64,000 nucleotides of DNA from Candidatus Latescibacterota bacterium (GTDB taxonomy: Bacteria; Latescibacterota; UBA2968; UBA8231). The DNA lies in NCBI GenBank assembly GCA_022826515.1, contig JAJDUT010000009.1, positions 22,690 to 86,689 on the forward strand, given 5' to 3'. Below are positions 26,202-36,860 of the stretch, one piece after another (the stretch's first letter is position 1; each line of letters begins with the position of its first letter). A program made the translations under genes and the position numbers. The notes under the pieces are model-generated. The model ran no database searches. It was not told the DNA's origin and saw only the letters and a list, made by a program, of their open reading frames with translations.

Positions 26202-27206
26202 GTGACTGAAGAGGGGAAAAGAATTCGCGCGGCCATTACGGCCACTGCTCATTTCCTGCCCGACAAGGTGGTCACCAACGCCGATCTGGAGCGGCTGGTA
26301 GATACCTCGGACGAGTGGATCCGTTCGCGCACCGGCATTTCCGAGCGGCGCTTTCTGCCGGAGGATGAGCCGACCTCCACCATGGCCAGCGCCGTGGCCC
26401 AGGAGCTATTGGCGCGCCGTGGGATCGGCGCGGATGACATCGACCTGATCATCGTCGCGACCATTACGCCAGACATGATCTTTCCGGCGACGGCCTGCTT
26501 GGTGCAACACGCCATCGGTGCCAGCCGAGTCTGGGCTTACGACCTGTCGGCGGCTTGCTCTGGCTTTGTCTTCGCCGTGGCAACCGGCGCACAGTTCATC
26601 GAAAGCGGCGCGCATCGCCGGGTGATGGTCATCGGTGCCGACAAGATGAGCAGCATCCTCGACTTTGAGGACCGCGCGACTTGCGTGCTCTTTGGCGACG
26701 GAGCGGGCGGGGTTTTGTTAGAGCGCGGCGAGGACGGAGCCGGCATGATCGACTTCGAGCTATACGCCGACGGGGCCGCGGTCGAATGCCTGCACATCAA
26801 AGGCGGCGGCAGCCTCCATCCTCCTTCGCACGAGACCGTAGATCAGCGCATGCACTACATCCGCCAAGAGGGGCGCACGGTATTTCGGTTTGCCGTGGAA
26901 AAGATGGCCGAAGTGTCGGTCAGCCTGCTGGAGCGCAACGGCCTTACGGGCGCAGACCTCAAGCTCTTCGTGCCCCATCAAGCTAATAAGCGCATCATCG
27001 ACGCCGCGGCTCAGCGCATGGATCTTCCGCCGGAAAAAGTGATGATGAATATCGACCGCTACGCCAATACCACGGCCGCGACAATTCCCATTGCCTTGGC
27101 AGAAGCCACTGATCAAGGTCGGTTGGAGCGCGGCGACTTGGTGCTGATGACCGGCGTCGGCGGCGGCCTCACTTGGGGCAGCGCCTTGTTTCGCTGGGGG
27201 CCGTGA
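26202..27206 (+). CDS. fabH: 3-oxoacyl-ACP synthase III
   Basis: A 334-residue KAS III. The catalytic triad is Cys in DLSAACSGFVFAV, His in VPHQANKRII and Asn in NIDRYANTTAATIP. It condenses an acyl-CoA starter with malonyl-ACP to begin fatty acid synthesis. The N-terminal motif SDEWIRSRTGISERR is typical. The start is GTG at 26202; weak Shine-Dalgarno. It is the first of five contiguous fatty acid genes and is 1 base before fabD. Confidence 0.96.
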   Translation: MTEEGKRIRAAITATAHFLPDKVVTNADLERLVDTSDEWIRSRTGISERRFLPEDEPTSTMASAVAQELLARRGIGADDIDLIIVATITPDMIFPATACLVQHAIGASRVWAYDLSAACSGFVFAVATGAQFIESGAHRRVMVIGADKMSSILDFEDRATCVLFGDGAGGVLLERGEDGAGMIDFELYADGAAVECLHIKGGGSLHPPSHETVDQRMHYIRQEGRTVFRFAVEKMAEVSVSLLERNGLTGADLKLFVPHQANKRIIDAAAQRMDLPPEKVMMNIDRYANTTAATIPIALAEATDQGRLERGDLVLMTGVGGGLTWGSALFRWGP

Positions 27207-27207
27207 G

Positions 27208-28137
27208 ATGGGCGAGTGCGCCTTTTTATTTCCGGGACAGGGTTCGCAGGCCGTGGGCATGGGCCGCGACCTATACGAGCAGCACGAGTCGGTGCGGGCG
27301 CGCTTTGCCGAGGCCGACGAGGTGCTGGGTTTTCCGCTCAGTGCGCTTTGCTTTGAGGGGCCGGCCGAGCAACTAACGCAAACCAACGTTACGCAGCCGG
27401 CTGTCTTCGTCCACAGCGTCGCCGCCAACGAGTTGCTCGCCGCGGCTGGGCTACAGCCTATGGCCGTGGCTGGACACAGCCTCGGGGAATACTCGGCGCT
27501 GGTGGCGGCCGGTGTGCTCTCGTTTGCGGAGGCCCTGACGCTCGTGGGGACGCGCGGACGGTTGATGTTGGAGGCCGGTAGCGAGTGGCCGGGGACGATG
27601 GGGGCGGTGATCGGTTTGGACGACGACCACGTCATGGCCTTGTGCCAACAGGTAGCAGAAGTGGGGATCGCAGTAGCCGCTAATTTTAATGCTCCGGGCC
27701 AAGTCGTGGTGTCGGGTGAGCGGGCTGCGGTGGCGCGGGTGAGCGAGTTGGCCACCGAGGCTGGTGCTCGGCGCGTCGTCGAATTGGCCGTCAGTGGGGC
27801 TTTTCACTCGCCGCTGATGGCGTCGGCGGCTGTGGATATGGAGTCGCTGTTGCAGGCAGTATCCTTTGCGCGGCCGCGCGTGCCGGTGTTGACCAATGTC
27901 TCGGCTGCGCCCGTGGAAGATCCAGAAAAACTGCGGCTGCACCTGATCCATCAGATCACGGGTCCGGTTCGCTGGAGCGCGACGATGCAGCGTCTGGCGG
28001 CTATGGGCATCAACCGCGCCTTTGAAGTAGGGCCGGGGGCTGTGCTAAGGGGACTGGTGCGCCGCACCGCGCCCAAGCTCGCAGTCGCACTGGCGGGTAC
28101 CGTGGAAGAAATCGCCGCGGCAAAAGGAGCGGAATAA
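27208..28137 (+). CDS. fabD: Malonyl-CoA:ACP transacylase
   Basis: A 309-residue protein with the serine nucleophile in GHSLGEYSALVAAG near residue 93 and the catalytic His in SGAFHSPLM. It opens CAFLFPGQGSQAVGMG, the FabD signature. It loads malonyl groups onto ACP. It lies 1 base after fabH and 1 base before fabG. Confidence 0.96.
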   Translation: MGECAFLFPGQGSQAVGMGRDLYEQHESVRARFAEADEVLGFPLSALCFEGPAEQLTQTNVTQPAVFVHSVAANELLAAAGLQPMAVAGHSLGEYSALVAAGVLSFAEALTLVGTRGRLMLEAGSEWPGTMGAVIGLDDDHVMALCQQVAEVGIAVAANFNAPGQVVVSGERAAVARVSELATEAGARRVVELAVSGAFHSPLMASAAVDMESLLQAVSFARPRVPVLTNVSAAPVEDPEKLRLHLIHQITGPVRWSATMQRLAAMGINRAFEVGPGAVLRGLVRRTAPKLAVALAGTVEEIAAAKGAE

Positions 28138-28138
28138 C

Positions 28139-28885
28139 ATGGGACTCTTGGACGGAAAAGTCGCGCTAGTGACGGGTGGGTCGCGGGGCATTGGCCGGGC
28201 CATTGCCCTGCGCTTGGCAGAAGAGGGCGCAGACTTGGCAATCTGCGCTCGCAATGTTGCGGCGGCCGGCGAAGTGGCTGCGGCTATTGAGGCCCTAGGT
28301 CGCCGCTGTCTCGTGCGTCAGGCCGATGTCGCCGACGCCGAGCAGGCGGCCGAGTTGGTGGCGGCGACGATTGCGGAGTTGGGGCGGTTGGACGTGCTGG
28401 TCAACAACGCTGGCGTCACCCGCGACAATTTGCTGATGCGGATGAAGGACGAGGATTGGGACGAGGTATTGGCGATCAACCTCAAAGGCGCTTTTAACTG
28501 CGTCAGAGCGGCGGTGCGCCCCATGCTCAAGGCTCGTGGCGGGCGGATCGTCAACATCACTTCGGTCGTGGGATTGTTGGGCAATGCCGGCCAAGCCAAC
28601 TACGCCGCGTCCAAGGCCGGGTTGATCGGCCTGACCAAGAGCTTGGCGCGGGAGCTGGCCTCGCGCGGGATTACCGCCAATGCCGTGGCCCCGGGGTTGG
28701 TGCCGGAAACGGGTATGACGGACAGCTTGACGGAACAGCAACAGGAGCAGATGATTGCTACGGTGCCGCTGGGTCGAGCGGGGACGCCGGAAGATGTGGC
28801 CCACGCCGTGGCGTTTCTAGCATCGGATCAAGCCGCCTATATCACTGGTCAGGTCTTGTCCGTGGATGGTGGCATGGCCATATAA
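28139..28885 (+). CDS. fabG: 3-oxoacyl-ACP reductase
   Basis: A 248-residue SDR with TGGSRGIGRAIA for NADPH, NNAGVTRDNLLMRMKDEDWD typical of FabG, Ser in NITSVVG and the YAASKAG catalytic pair. It reduces 3-oxoacyl-ACP. The context between fabD and acpP settles the role. A 99-base AT-rich gap follows before acpP. Confidence 0.96.
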   Translation: MGLLDGKVALVTGGSRGIGRAIALRLAEEGADLAICARNVAAAGEVAAAIEALGRRCLVRQADVADAEQAAELVAATIAELGRLDVLVNNAGVTRDNLLMRMKDEDWDEVLAINLKGAFNCVRAAVRPMLKARGGRIVNITSVVGLLGNAGQANYAASKAGLIGLTKSLARELASRGITANAVAPGLVPETGMTDSLTEQQQEQMIATVPLGRAGTPEDVAHAVAFLASDQAAYITGQVLSVDGGMAI

Positions 28886-28984
28886 TTTAGGTATTAAAAA
28901 TTTTGCTCATCACCTATATTTAGACCCTAACTTTAAGACCGCACAGCGGTAAAACGTTCACTCCTATCCCAAGAGGAACACACC

Positions 28985-29224
28985 ATGGCTTCTATTGAAG
29001 AGCGCGTGAGAGATTTGGTCGTCGAGCAACTCGGCGTGAGCCAAGATCAAGTAAATCCCCAAGCATCGTTCATCGACGACTTAGGGGCCGACTCGCTCGA
29101 CACTGTCGAGTTGGTTATGGCCTTTGAGGAAGAATTCGGGCTCGACATCCCGGACGAGGACGCCGAGAAAATTATGGTCGTAGGCGACGCGATTAAATAC
29201 TTAGAAGAGAACAGCAAGGCGTGA
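28985..29224 (+). CDS. acpP: Acyl carrier protein
   Basis: A 79-residue acidic protein with the phosphopantetheine serine in [21 protein letters not shown]. It carries growing acyl chains. The ATG at 28985 follows AAGAGGAACACACC. The stop overlaps the fabF GTG start by 4 bases. The 99-base leader is AT-rich and may hold an internal promoter, since ACP is usually needed in excess. Confidence 0.97.
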   Translation: MASIEERVRDLVVEQLGVSQDQVNPQASFIDDLGADSLDTVELVMAFEEEFGLDIPDEDAEKIMVVGDAIKYLEENSKA

Positions 29225-30480
29225 GCGGTAGTCCAGTGCAGAAGCGCAGAGCCGTCGTCACGGGCTTGGGGGTCTTAGCGCCCAATGGCAACGACCTGCC
29301 AGCGTTCTGGGACGCGCTCCTCGCCGGCCGCTCTGGGGTTGGGCCGATCACTAGGTTCGACACTTCCCAACACCGGACTACGATCGCCGCCGAGGTCAAG
29401 GGTTTTGACGCCGAGGCGATTCTGGACCGCAAGGACGTGCGCCGCAACGACGCCTTCACGCACTACGCGATTTGCGTGGCGAGGGAGGCGGCTAGCTGCG
29501 CCCGGCTCGACATGGAAGCGGTTGATCCCGAGCGCGTGGGCGTCATTTGGGGCTCGGGCATCGGCGGAATCCAGACCCACGAAGAACAGCACACCATCCT
29601 AATGGAAAAAGGCCCGAGGCGCATCAGTCCGTTCTACGTGCCCATGATGATTTCCGATATGGCCCCGGGCATGATCTCCATGGATTTGGGGGCCAAAGGG
29701 CCTAACTACGGCACGGTGTCGGCCTGTTCGTCGGCGGCCCACGCCCTCGGCGAGTCAGCGCGCAAGATCCAGTACGGGGAAGCCGACGTGATGGTGACCG
29801 GCGGCTCAGAAGCGGCCGTCACGCCCATTTCCATGGCCGGCTTTTCCTCGGCCAAGGCCCTATCGACGCGCAACGACGAGCCTGAGCGGGCCAGTCGGCC
29901 CTTTGACGCCGAGCGCGATGGCTTCGTACTCGGCGAGGGGGCCGGAGCCGTCATCTTGGAGGAATTGGAGCACGCGCAAAGGCGCGGGGCCGAGATCTAC
30001 GGCGAATTTCTTGGGCTTGGTTTTACTGCCGACGCCTATCACCAGACGGCGATGGCGCCAGAGGCCGAGGGCGGTGCGCGGGCCATGCGCATTGCGCTGC
30101 AGGACGGTGGCTTGGACCCGGGCGACATCGGGTACGTCAATGCCCACGGCACCTCGACGTCCATGGGCGACCAGCAGGAGACCGCGGCGATCAAGACGGT
30201 CTTCGCCGGTCACACCGACAGCATGGCCGTAAGTTCGACCAAGTCGATGACTGGGCATCTGTTGGGTGCTGCCGGGGCCATCGAGAGCATCGCCTGCATC
30301 ATGGCGCTCAAAAGCGGAGTCCTGCCGCCGACGATCAACTACGAAAACCCCGACCCCGACTGCGACCTCAACTACGTGCCCAACAAAGCGCGCCGCGTGC
30401 AGGTGAACTACGCCCTCAACAATTCCTTTGGCTTTGGCGGCCACAACGTGGCGCTGGTATTCGGTCGCTTCACTGGCTGA
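29221..30480 (+). CDS. fabF: 3-oxoacyl-ACP synthase II
   Basis: A 419-residue KAS II of normal length. The Cys-His-His set is Cys in [13 protein letters not shown] near residue 170, His in [12 protein letters not shown] and His in [22 protein letters not shown] ends the fold. It elongates acyl-ACP chains. The start is a GTG overlapping the acpP stop. Confidence 0.96.
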   Translation: MSGSPVQKRRAVVTGLGVLAPNGNDLPAFWDALLAGRSGVGPITRFDTSQHRTTIAAEVKGFDAEAILDRKDVRRNDAFTHYAICVAREAASCARLDMEAVDPERVGVIWGSGIGGIQTHEEQHTILMEKGPRRISPFYVPMMISDMAPGMISMDLGAKGPNYGTVSACSSAAHALGESARKIQYGEADVMVTGGSEAAVTPISMAGFSSAKALSTRNDEPERASRPFDAERDGFVLGEGAGAVILEELEHAQRRGAEIYGEFLGLGFTADAYHQTAMAPEAEGGARAMRIALQDGGLDPGDIGYVNAHGTSTSMGDQQETAAIKTVFAGHTDSMAVSSTKSMTGHLLGAAGAIESIACIMALKSGVLPPTINYENPDPDCDLNYVPNKARRVQVNYALNNSFGFGGHNVALVFGRFTG

Positions 30481-30537
30481 CGCACTTCCCCAGCATCCCC
30501 TGTGTACTCCCCGTGTAAACGAGGTTTTCTTAGGCAG

Positions 30538-31296
30538 ATGAGCTGGATTGCAACGCTTTGGAATCGCCGCAAGTCGGCGGGCGACCTAGAAGATAATACC
30601 GCAGATTCGCAGCACGCGCTCGAAAGGCTGTTGGGCTACCACTTCAAGGACAAGAATCTGTTGGTCAAGGCCCTCAAGCATCGATCGTATGTGTATGCTG
30701 AAGAAGGCAGCGACCGCATCGAGTCGAACGAGCGGCTCGAATTTCTCGGCGACGCCGTGTTGGAGCTGTTGGTCACCGACTACCTCTATCGCCGCTTTGA
30801 GGACAAGGGCGAGGGTGAGTTGACCCAGATGAAGTCGCAGCTAGTCAGCCGCAAGGCGCTGGCGCGCCAAGCGGACTGTCTTGGGTTGGGGGCCTTTGTG
30901 TTGCTGAGTGAGGATGAGCGAGAAGCCAACGGCGGACAGCGGCCGTCGATCCTCTGCGATACCTTGGAGTCGCTGATTGGGGCGATCTATCTCGACGGCG
31001 GCTTAGAGGCTGCCCGCTCCTGTGTTCGGTGCGCGGTGCTGGCGGATTTTCACCAAATAGTCCAACCGGACGAGAACTTCAACTTCAAGAGCAGGTTGCT
31101 CGAATACTCGCAGAGCAAGGGCAATGGCCACCCCCGCTACTTGGTACACGCCGAGCATGGGCCAGACCACGACAAGATCTTCAGCGTCGAAGTGTGCATC
31201 ACCGGCCAGCGCATGGGGTGGGGCCAAGGGCGGAGCAAGAAGGAGGCACAGCAGATGGCGGCCAAGGACGCCCTCGATAGTTTGGAAGCGCTCTAA
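30538..31296 (+). CDS. rnc: Ribonuclease III
   Basis: A 252-residue enzyme with the RNase III signature NERLEFLGDAVLELL near residue 60 and a C-terminal double-stranded RNA-binding domain (FKSRLLEYSQSKGNGHPRYLV to KKEAQQMAAKDALD). The start MSWIATLWNRRK at 30538 is preferred; the frame is open to 30502. The location right after fabF matches the acpP-fabF-rnc order common in bacteria. Confidence 0.95.
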   Translation: MSWIATLWNRRKSAGDLEDNTADSQHALERLLGYHFKDKNLLVKALKHRSYVYAEEGSDRIESNERLEFLGDAVLELLVTDYLYRRFEDKGEGELTQMKSQLVSRKALARQADCLGLGAFVLLSEDEREANGGQRPSILCDTLESLIGAIYLDGGLEAARSCVRCAVLADFHQIVQPDENFNFKSRLLEYSQSKGNGHPRYLVHAEHGPDHDKIFSVEVCITGQRMGWGQGRSKKEAQQMAAKDALDSLEAL

Positions 31297-32072
31297 TGGG
31301 CCTTGCTTGGCGCGTCGTCGATACGGGTGCGCACTGCGGCGCGTACAATATGGGCGTCGATCAGGTGCTCGCCGCCGACGCAGCCCAAGGCCCGGTACTG
31401 CGCTTCTACGGCTGGAACCCGCCAGCTATCTCCTGCGGCTGGAACCAGCAGCCCGAGCGCGAGGCTAATGTCGAAGCCTGTCGCGTGTTAGGCATTGACG
31501 TGGTGCGTCGGCCCACGGGTGGAAGGGCGGTGTTGCACTGGGAGGAATTGACTTACAGCGTTGCCTGCACTGCGGAGGTATTGGTCTCTGGTGGCGGGAT
31601 AGAAGCTACGCACCGCAAGATCGGCGCGTGTTTGGCCGAGGGGCTACGGCTTTTCGGGGCCCCCGTCGAACTGGAAAGGACTGGTCGTTGCGTTGGCTTG
31701 CGGTCGGGGCCTTGTTTTGGTAGCACGGCGCGCTGGGAGCTCAAGTGCCAGCAGCGCAAGCTGGTCGGCAGCGCGCAGCGGCGCTACGGACGTCGCTTGT
31801 TGCAACACGGATCAATTTTGCTCGGTCGAGCGCACGAGCGCCTGCCGCAACTTCTGCGGATTGACGAGGACGTGCGGCAAAGATGGACCCGGCAGGTGAG
31901 AGCGCACAGCACGGATTTGCAGGCCTGTATGGGGCGGCCCATTGACCGGGCCGAGTTAGTCCATTGCTTAGTCGAGGGCTTTAGGCGTCAGCTCGGCGCG
32001 AAAATGCGCTGGGGTGCGCTGGCCGCCGACGAGGTAAGCCGCGCTACGGCTTGGAAAAAGGACAGCGCATGA
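31296..32072 (+). CDS. Lipoate-protein ligase/octanoyltransferase, LipM-like
   Basis: A 258-residue protein of the biotin/lipoate ligase fold. [19 protein letters not shown] is the conserved lipoyl-pocket motif and [10 protein letters not shown] carries the invariant lysine. A cysteine in [12 protein letters not shown] is placed like the nucleophile of LipM-type octanoyltransferases, so transfer of octanoyl from ACP is favoured over lipoate activation. Being a few genes past the acpP/fabF group fits an ACP-dependent enzyme. The ATG overlaps the rnc stop by one base. Confidence 0.82.
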   Translation: MGLAWRVVDTGAHCGAYNMGVDQVLAADAAQGPVLRFYGWNPPAISCGWNQQPEREANVEACRVLGIDVVRRPTGGRAVLHWEELTYSVACTAEVLVSGGGIEATHRKIGACLAEGLRLFGAPVELERTGRCVGLRSGPCFGSTARWELKCQQRKLVGSAQRRYGRRLLQHGSILLGRAHERLPQLLRIDEDVRQRWTRQVRAHSTDLQACMGRPIDRAELVHCLVEGFRRQLGAKMRWGALAADEVSRATAWKKDSA

Positions 32073-33049
32073 TCGCGCAGGATCCCGTGTTAGAAGTTCG
32101 CGACTTGCGGACTTATTTTCATACGGAAGAGGGCGTCGCCCGTGCCGTCGATGGGGTGTCATTTGCGGTGGGGCGGGGCCAGACGCTGGGGCTGGTCGGC
32201 GAAAGCGGCTGCGGCAAGAGCGTCAGCGCCTTCTCGGTGATGCGCTTGGTGCCCGATCCACCGGGCCGCATTGAGGGCGGACAGATCCTACTCAAGGGGC
32301 GCGATTTGCTCGCGCTGGACGAGGAGGAGATGCGCCGCGTGCGCGGCGACGACATTGCGATGATTTTTCAAGAGCCGATGACGAGTCTCAACCCGGTGCT
32401 GACCTGCGGGTTCCAGATCGCCGAGGCCGTGGTCCTGCACCAGCAGGTTCCCATGCAGGAAGCGCGCGCCCGGGCGATTGAGATGCTGCAACTGGTGGGG
32501 ATTCCAGCGCCCGAACAGCGGATCGACGAATATCCTCATCAGCTATCGGGTGGGATGCGCCAGCGGGTGATGATCGCCATGGCGCTGTCGTGCAATCCAG
32601 ACGTGTTGATTGCCGACGAGCCGACCACGGCCCTCGACGTGACGATTCAAGCGCAGATCCTCGCGCTGTTGGAGTCGCTACAAGAGTCCCTGCAAATGGC
32701 GATTGTGATGATCACGCACGACCTCGGGGTGATCGCCGAGACCGCGGACCAAGTGGCGGTCATGTACGCTGGCCAAATCGTCGAATACGCGGAGACGCAA
32801 TCGCTATTTACCCGTCCGCGACACCCATATACGCGCGGTTTGCTGCGCTCGATCCCGCTGCTGGACGCCGAGCAGGAGCGCTTGGACATCATCCCGGGTG
32901 TGGTGCCCGACGCTCGTGTTTTCCCACCGGGGTGTCGCTTTGCCCCGCGCTGCCCGCTGGCCGACGATCACTGCCGGGCTGAGGCTCCGCCGCTGGAGGA
33001 GGTTGAGGCCGGGCACTGGGCGGGCTGTTGGAAGGCAGGGGACGGATGA
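32069..33049 (+). CDS. Oligopeptide/dipeptide ABC transporter ATP-binding protein (OppD/DppD type)
   Basis: A 326-residue ATPase with Walker [19 protein letters not shown]-loop [14 protein letters not shown], signature LSGGMRQRV, Walker [13 protein letters not shown] and the C-terminal oligo_HPY zinc-like motif [14 protein letters not shown]. The ATG at 32069 follows AAAAGGA and overlaps the LipM stop in ATGA. The frame is open 6 codons further upstream. Its partner ATPase follows with another ATGA overlap. No permease or binding protein is near. Confidence 0.93.
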   Translation: MIAQDPVLEVRDLRTYFHTEEGVARAVDGVSFAVGRGQTLGLVGESGCGKSVSAFSVMRLVPDPPGRIEGGQILLKGRDLLALDEEEMRRVRGDDIAMIFQEPMTSLNPVLTCGFQIAEAVVLHQQVPMQEARARAIEMLQLVGIPAPEQRIDEYPHQLSGGMRQRVMIAMALSCNPDVLIADEPTTALDVTIQAQILALLESLQESLQMAIVMITHDLGVIAETADQVAVMYAGQIVEYAETQSLFTRPRHPYTRGLLRSIPLLDAEQERLDIIPGVVPDARVFPPGCRFAPRCPLADDHCRAEAPPLEEVEAGHWAGCWKAGDG

Positions 33050-34074
33050 GCCAAGCTGCGCCCTTGGTCGAGGTCAAGGGCCTTAAAAAATACTTTCCCG
33101 TGCGCGAGGGGTTTTGGGGCCGGGTGCAGGCCCACGTCAAGGCTGTCGATGGGGTCGATCTGGCGATTGGACGCGGCGAGACCTTGGGCGTGGTCGGCGA
33201 GAGCGGTTGCGGCAAGACCACGCTGGGCCGGCTCATGCTGCGGCTAATTGAAGCTACAGCCGGGCAGGTGCGCTTTGCCGGGGCTGACCTGTTGGAGTTG
33301 AGCAAAGAGAACATGCGGCGGCAGCGGCGGGACATGCAGATTATCTTCCAAGACCCGTATGCGTCGCTCAACCCGCGGATGACGGTGGGCGGCATCATCG
33401 GCGAGGCCCTGAAGGTTCACGGGCTGGCCGAGCGCGCCGAATTGGACGAGCGGGTGGGGGAGTTGCTGGAGATGGTCGGGTTGCCGGCGGATTGCGCGCG
33501 GCGCTACCCGCACGAGTTTTCCGGCGGCCAGCGCCAGCGCATTGGCATTGCCCGCGCCTTGGCGGTGCGGCCGCAGTTTATCGTCGCCGACGAGCCCGTG
33601 TCCGCGCTGGACGTTTCAGTGCAGGCCCAGATCATCAACTTGCTGCAAGACCTACAGCGCGATTTGGGCTTAACGTATATGTTTATTGCCCACGACTTGA
33701 GCGTGGTGCGTCACATTTCGGATCGGGTGGCCGTGATGTACCTGGGGCGCATAGTCGAGGTGGCGGCGCGCGATCAGCTCTACCGCCAGCCGTCCCATCC
33801 CTACACGCGCGCGCTGTTGGCGGCTGTGCCCGCGCCCGATCCGCGGACTAAGCGGCAGCGCGTCCTGTTGGAGGGCGACGCGCCCAATCCAGCGGCCGTG
33901 CCCTCGGGCTGCGCCTTTCACCCGCGCTGTCCGGAGCGCGAGGCAATCTGCACCCGCGTGGTGCCGCACCTCGTCGATTTGGGCGGGGGGCACTGTACGG
34001 CCTGTCTGCTTCGCTATCCCGCGGAGCTAAAAAATCGGCTGGTTGCCGAGTCTAACAAAAAAAACGCAAGATAG
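33046..34074 (+). CDS. Oligopeptide/dipeptide ABC transporter ATP-binding protein (OppF/DppF type)
   Basis: A 342-residue ATPase with the OppF opener [19 protein letters not shown], Walker [28 protein letters not shown], signature FSGGQRQRI, Walker [13 protein letters not shown] and C-terminal [14 protein letters not shown]. It pairs with the OppD-type gene to energise a peptide or nickel-type importer whose membrane parts must be elsewhere. The start ATGA overlaps the upstream stop. Confidence 0.93.
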   Translation: MSQAAPLVEVKGLKKYFPVREGFWGRVQAHVKAVDGVDLAIGRGETLGVVGESGCGKTTLGRLMLRLIEATAGQVRFAGADLLELSKENMRRQRRDMQIIFQDPYASLNPRMTVGGIIGEALKVHGLAERAELDERVGELLEMVGLPADCARRYPHEFSGGQRQRIGIARALAVRPQFIVADEPVSALDVSVQAQIINLLQDLQRDLGLTYMFIAHDLSVVRHISDRVAVMYLGRIVEVAARDQLYRQPSHPYTRALLAAVPAPDPRTKRQRVLLEGDAPNPAAVPSGCAFHPRCPEREAICTRVVPHLVDLGGGHCTACLLRYPAELKNRLVAESNKKNAR

Positions 34075-34091
34075 CAGGAGAACTATAGCTT

Positions 34092-35915
34092 ATGATGACT
34101 TTGTTGCGCCAAAAGACGGGGCTCGTTTTGTGGTTTGTGATATTCGCCTTCATCGGCTTAATCGTCGTCGAATGGGGGGCCGACTACTCGGGTGCGGGCA
34201 CCAGCGCCGCCAGCGATGCGGTCGGCGTGGTCAATGGCGAGACCATTTCGCTCCAAGAGTTCCAAGACGCGCTGCGGCGGATAGCGCGCCAGATGCCGCA
34301 GGAGCAGCGCACCGATCAGGCCCTGCTCGTGCAGCAGGTGTGGGACTACTACGTCCGCGAGATCATTCTGACCCAAGAGTACGAGCGCTTGGGCTTTGAG
34401 ATAACTGACGGGGAAATCGCCTTTTACACGCGGAGTAACCCCCCGCAGGCCGTGCGCGAATTCGAGACGTTTCAAACCGATGGCGCATTTGACATGGATA
34501 AGTACGCCCAGTTCATCGGCAATCCGGCCATTCTCAGCGACCCCAACAACCAAGCCTTAGTCCTGTGGATCGAGAGCACGATTGAGCGGCAATTGCTCGA
34601 GTACCGGCTACAGCGGATGCTGCGAGGCACCGCGCAGGTGAGTCCCAATGAGGCGCATCAGCACTTTGCCGAGGCCAACGAAAAGGTGCGCATCGAATAC
34701 GCATTTGCGCCTAGCGACGCTGCGGATGACGAGATTGAGATAACCGACGAAGATTTGGCGGCCTATTATCAAGAAAACGTGGCCGACTACGAGCACCCCG
34801 ATCAGGTAAAGCTGGAATACGTGCGCTTCCTCAAGGTGGCTAGCGCTGAGGATTCGCTGGAGACCAAAAAAGAGATCAGTCGCCTGCGCCAAGAGATCGA
34901 GGCCGGTGAGGATTTTGCCGAGTTGGCTGGGGTGGTTTCCGACGATGAGGGATCCGCCGCCCGAGGTGGGGACCTCGGTTTTTTTGGTCGTGGTCAGATG
35001 GTCGCGCCCTTTGAGGAAGCCGCCTTTGCCTTGGCACCTGGCGAGCTTTCCGAGCCGGTGCAGACGCGTTATGGTTGGCATCTGATCAAGGTGGAAGAAC
35101 GCTTGGAGGAAGAAAGCGGTGGGGAGAGGGTACATGCCCGCCACATCCTGCTCAGATACCAGCCCTCGCGCACGACTGAAGATAGCCTGCGCAGCCGGGC
35201 CGAGGTGTTCCAAGAGCAGGCCACAGCCGAGGGATTTGCGGCCACGCTCGCAGCCTCTGACACCGAGGCGACGCCCACGAATTTCCTGCGCAAGAGCCAA
35301 GCCGTGCCGGGCATCAGCGCGAACACCACGTGGCTCGTCAACTGGTTTTTTGAACAGGAGCCAGGGGCCGTCAGTCAGGTTGTCGAGGACGACTCGGGGC
35401 TGTGGGTGGCGCAGCTAGTGGCTAAACGTCCTGAGGGCATAGCACCCTTGGACGAGCTAAAGGGCCGACTTGAGCCGTTGGTGCGCGCGCGCAAAAAGGC
35501 CGAGCGCGCTGCCGCCCAGCTAGAGGCCGTGCGGCGAGAAGTAGGAGCCGGGGCCACCTTGGCGCAGGCTGCGCAAAATGTTGGGGTGGAGTTCCACTCG
35601 CCCGAGGCTTTTGCACGCACCGAATCGGTGGAGGGTCTAGGTCGTGCTAACGCGGTGATCGGCGCGGCCTTCCGCTTGGAAAAGGGCCGACTTAGCGAAG
35701 TGATCGAGGTCGCCGAGGGCAGCAAGCGCGGGGCGTACTTGCTGAAGCTGCTGGAGAAGACGCCGGTAGATGAGGAGCAATTCGCCGCGCAGCGCGAGCA
35801 AGTAGTAGCCCAGCTTCAGGCCCAGCGCGAGCAGGAGGCCGTGCAGAACTGGTTCGCGCACCTGTACGACACGGCCGAGATCGAGGACAACAGACATCGC
35901 TTTTTCACGTTTTAG
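34092..35915 (+). CDS. PpiD/SurA-like periplasmic peptidyl-prolyl isomerase
   Basis: A 607-residue membrane-anchored chaperone. One N-terminal membrane helix ([20 protein letters not shown]) is followed by a SurA-N domain ([18 protein letters not shown]), then a parvulin domain ([20 protein letters not shown] to [10 protein letters not shown]) and a second, degenerate parvulin-like part after [10 protein letters not shown]. The layout is that of PpiD, which assists folding of exported proteins at the SecYEG exit. Residues 400-600 are rich in charged helix. Confidence 0.87.
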   Translation: MMTLLRQKTGLVLWFVIFAFIGLIVVEWGADYSGAGTSAASDAVGVVNGETISLQEFQDALRRIARQMPQEQRTDQALLVQQVWDYYVREIILTQEYERLGFEITDGEIAFYTRSNPPQAVREFETFQTDGAFDMDKYAQFIGNPAILSDPNNQALVLWIESTIERQLLEYRLQRMLRGTAQVSPNEAHQHFAEANEKVRIEYAFAPSDAADDEIEITDEDLAAYYQENVADYEHPDQVKLEYVRFLKVASAEDSLETKKEISRLRQEIEAGEDFAELAGVVSDDEGSAARGGDLGFFGRGQMVAPFEEAAFALAPGELSEPVQTRYGWHLIKVEERLEEESGGERVHARHILLRYQPSRTTEDSLRSRAEVFQEQATAEGFAATLAASDTEATPTNFLRKSQAVPGISANTTWLVNWFFEQEPGAVSQVVEDDSGLWVAQLVAKRPEGIAPLDELKGRLEPLVRARKKAERAAAQLEAVRREVGAGATLAQAAQNVGVEFHSPEAFARTESVEGLGRANAVIGAAFRLEKGRLSEVIEVAEGSKRGAYLLKLLEKTPVDEEQFAAQREQVVAQLQAQREQEAVQNWFAHLYDTAEIEDNRHRFFTF

Positions 35916-35929
35916 ATTGGAGAGGAATC

Positions 35930-36841
35930 ATGTCAGCAGCACCGGGACAAACGCAAATCGGCTTTATCGGCTTGGGGATCATGGGCGCGCCCATGGCCCA
36001 GAACCTGCTCAAAGCCGGTTATCAACTCAATGTGTACAACCGCAGCGACCGGCCGCGCGTTGACGAGGTGGTCGCAGCCGGCGGCGTGCGCGTCGGCTCG
36101 CCCAAGGAGGCGGCGACGGGTGCGGATGTCATCATCAGCATCGTCACGGATACGCCCGATATGGAGGCGGTACTCGTGGGCGAGGAGGGTGCGATTAACG
36201 GAGCTAAAGAGGGCGCGGTCGTCATCGATATGAGCACGGTGTCGCCCAAAGTCACCCGCGAAGTGGCCGCGGCCTTGCAGGAGCGGGGCGTGGCCATGCT
36301 CGACGCGCCGGTCAGCGGCGGGGATGTGGGCGCGATTAACGGCACCCTGTCGATCATGGTCGGCGGCGACGAGGCTGTCTTTAACCAGTGCCTGCCGGTC
36401 TTTGAGGCGATGGGTACTAACATCAATTTAATTGGTTCCAATGGCGCTGGTCAGACGACTAAGCTCTGCAACCAGATCGCGGTTTCGGTCAACAACATGG
36501 CTATGGCCGAGGCCCTGATGCTGGCGGCGACTTCTGACTTGGACGTGCAAAAGGTCATCGACGCCATTAGCGGAGGAGCGGCTGGCTCTTGGCAGTTGAG
36601 CAACTTAGGTCCGCGCATTGCCGCTGGCGATTTTGACCCGGGCTTCATGGTCTATTTGCAGCAAAAGGACCTGCGGTTGGTGTTGCAGGCGGCCAATGAT
36701 GTCAAGCTGGCCCTGCCGGCCGTGAGTATCGCCCACCAGTTTTTCAACATCGTCGAGCGCGCTGGTTGTGCCGAAGAGGGGACTCAGGCACTGATCAAGG
36801 CCTACGAGGCCCAGGCCGACAGACAAGCACGGGCCGAGTAG
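35930..36841 (+). CDS. 3-hydroxyisobutyrate dehydrogenase/tartronate semialdehyde reductase family protein
   Basis: A 303-residue beta-hydroxyacid dehydrogenase. NAD-binding motif IGFIGLGIMGAPMAQNLLKAG at the start, substrate-binding DAPVSGGDVGA near 125 and the catalytic Lys in GAGQTTKLCNQI near 180. The sequence is closest in form to GarR/GlxR tartronate semialdehyde reductases. It reduces or oxidises a small beta-hydroxyacid; the exact one is uncertain. AGAGAGGAAT precedes the ATG. It sits between ppiD and nadK. Confidence 0.85.
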   Translation: MSAAPGQTQIGFIGLGIMGAPMAQNLLKAGYQLNVYNRSDRPRVDEVVAAGGVRVGSPKEAATGADVIISIVTDTPDMEAVLVGEEGAINGAKEGAVVIDMSTVSPKVTREVAAALQERGVAMLDAPVSGGDVGAINGTLSIMVGGDEAVFNQCLPVFEAMGTNINLIGSNGAGQTTKLCNQIAVSVNNMAMAEALMLAATSDLDVQKVIDAISGGAAGSWQLSNLGPRIAAGDFDPGFMVYLQQKDLRLVLQAANDVKLALPAVSIAHQFFNIVERAGCAEEGTQALIKAYEAQADRQARAE

Positions 36842-36860
36842 CCCTCCGAGGTTGGTGTCG

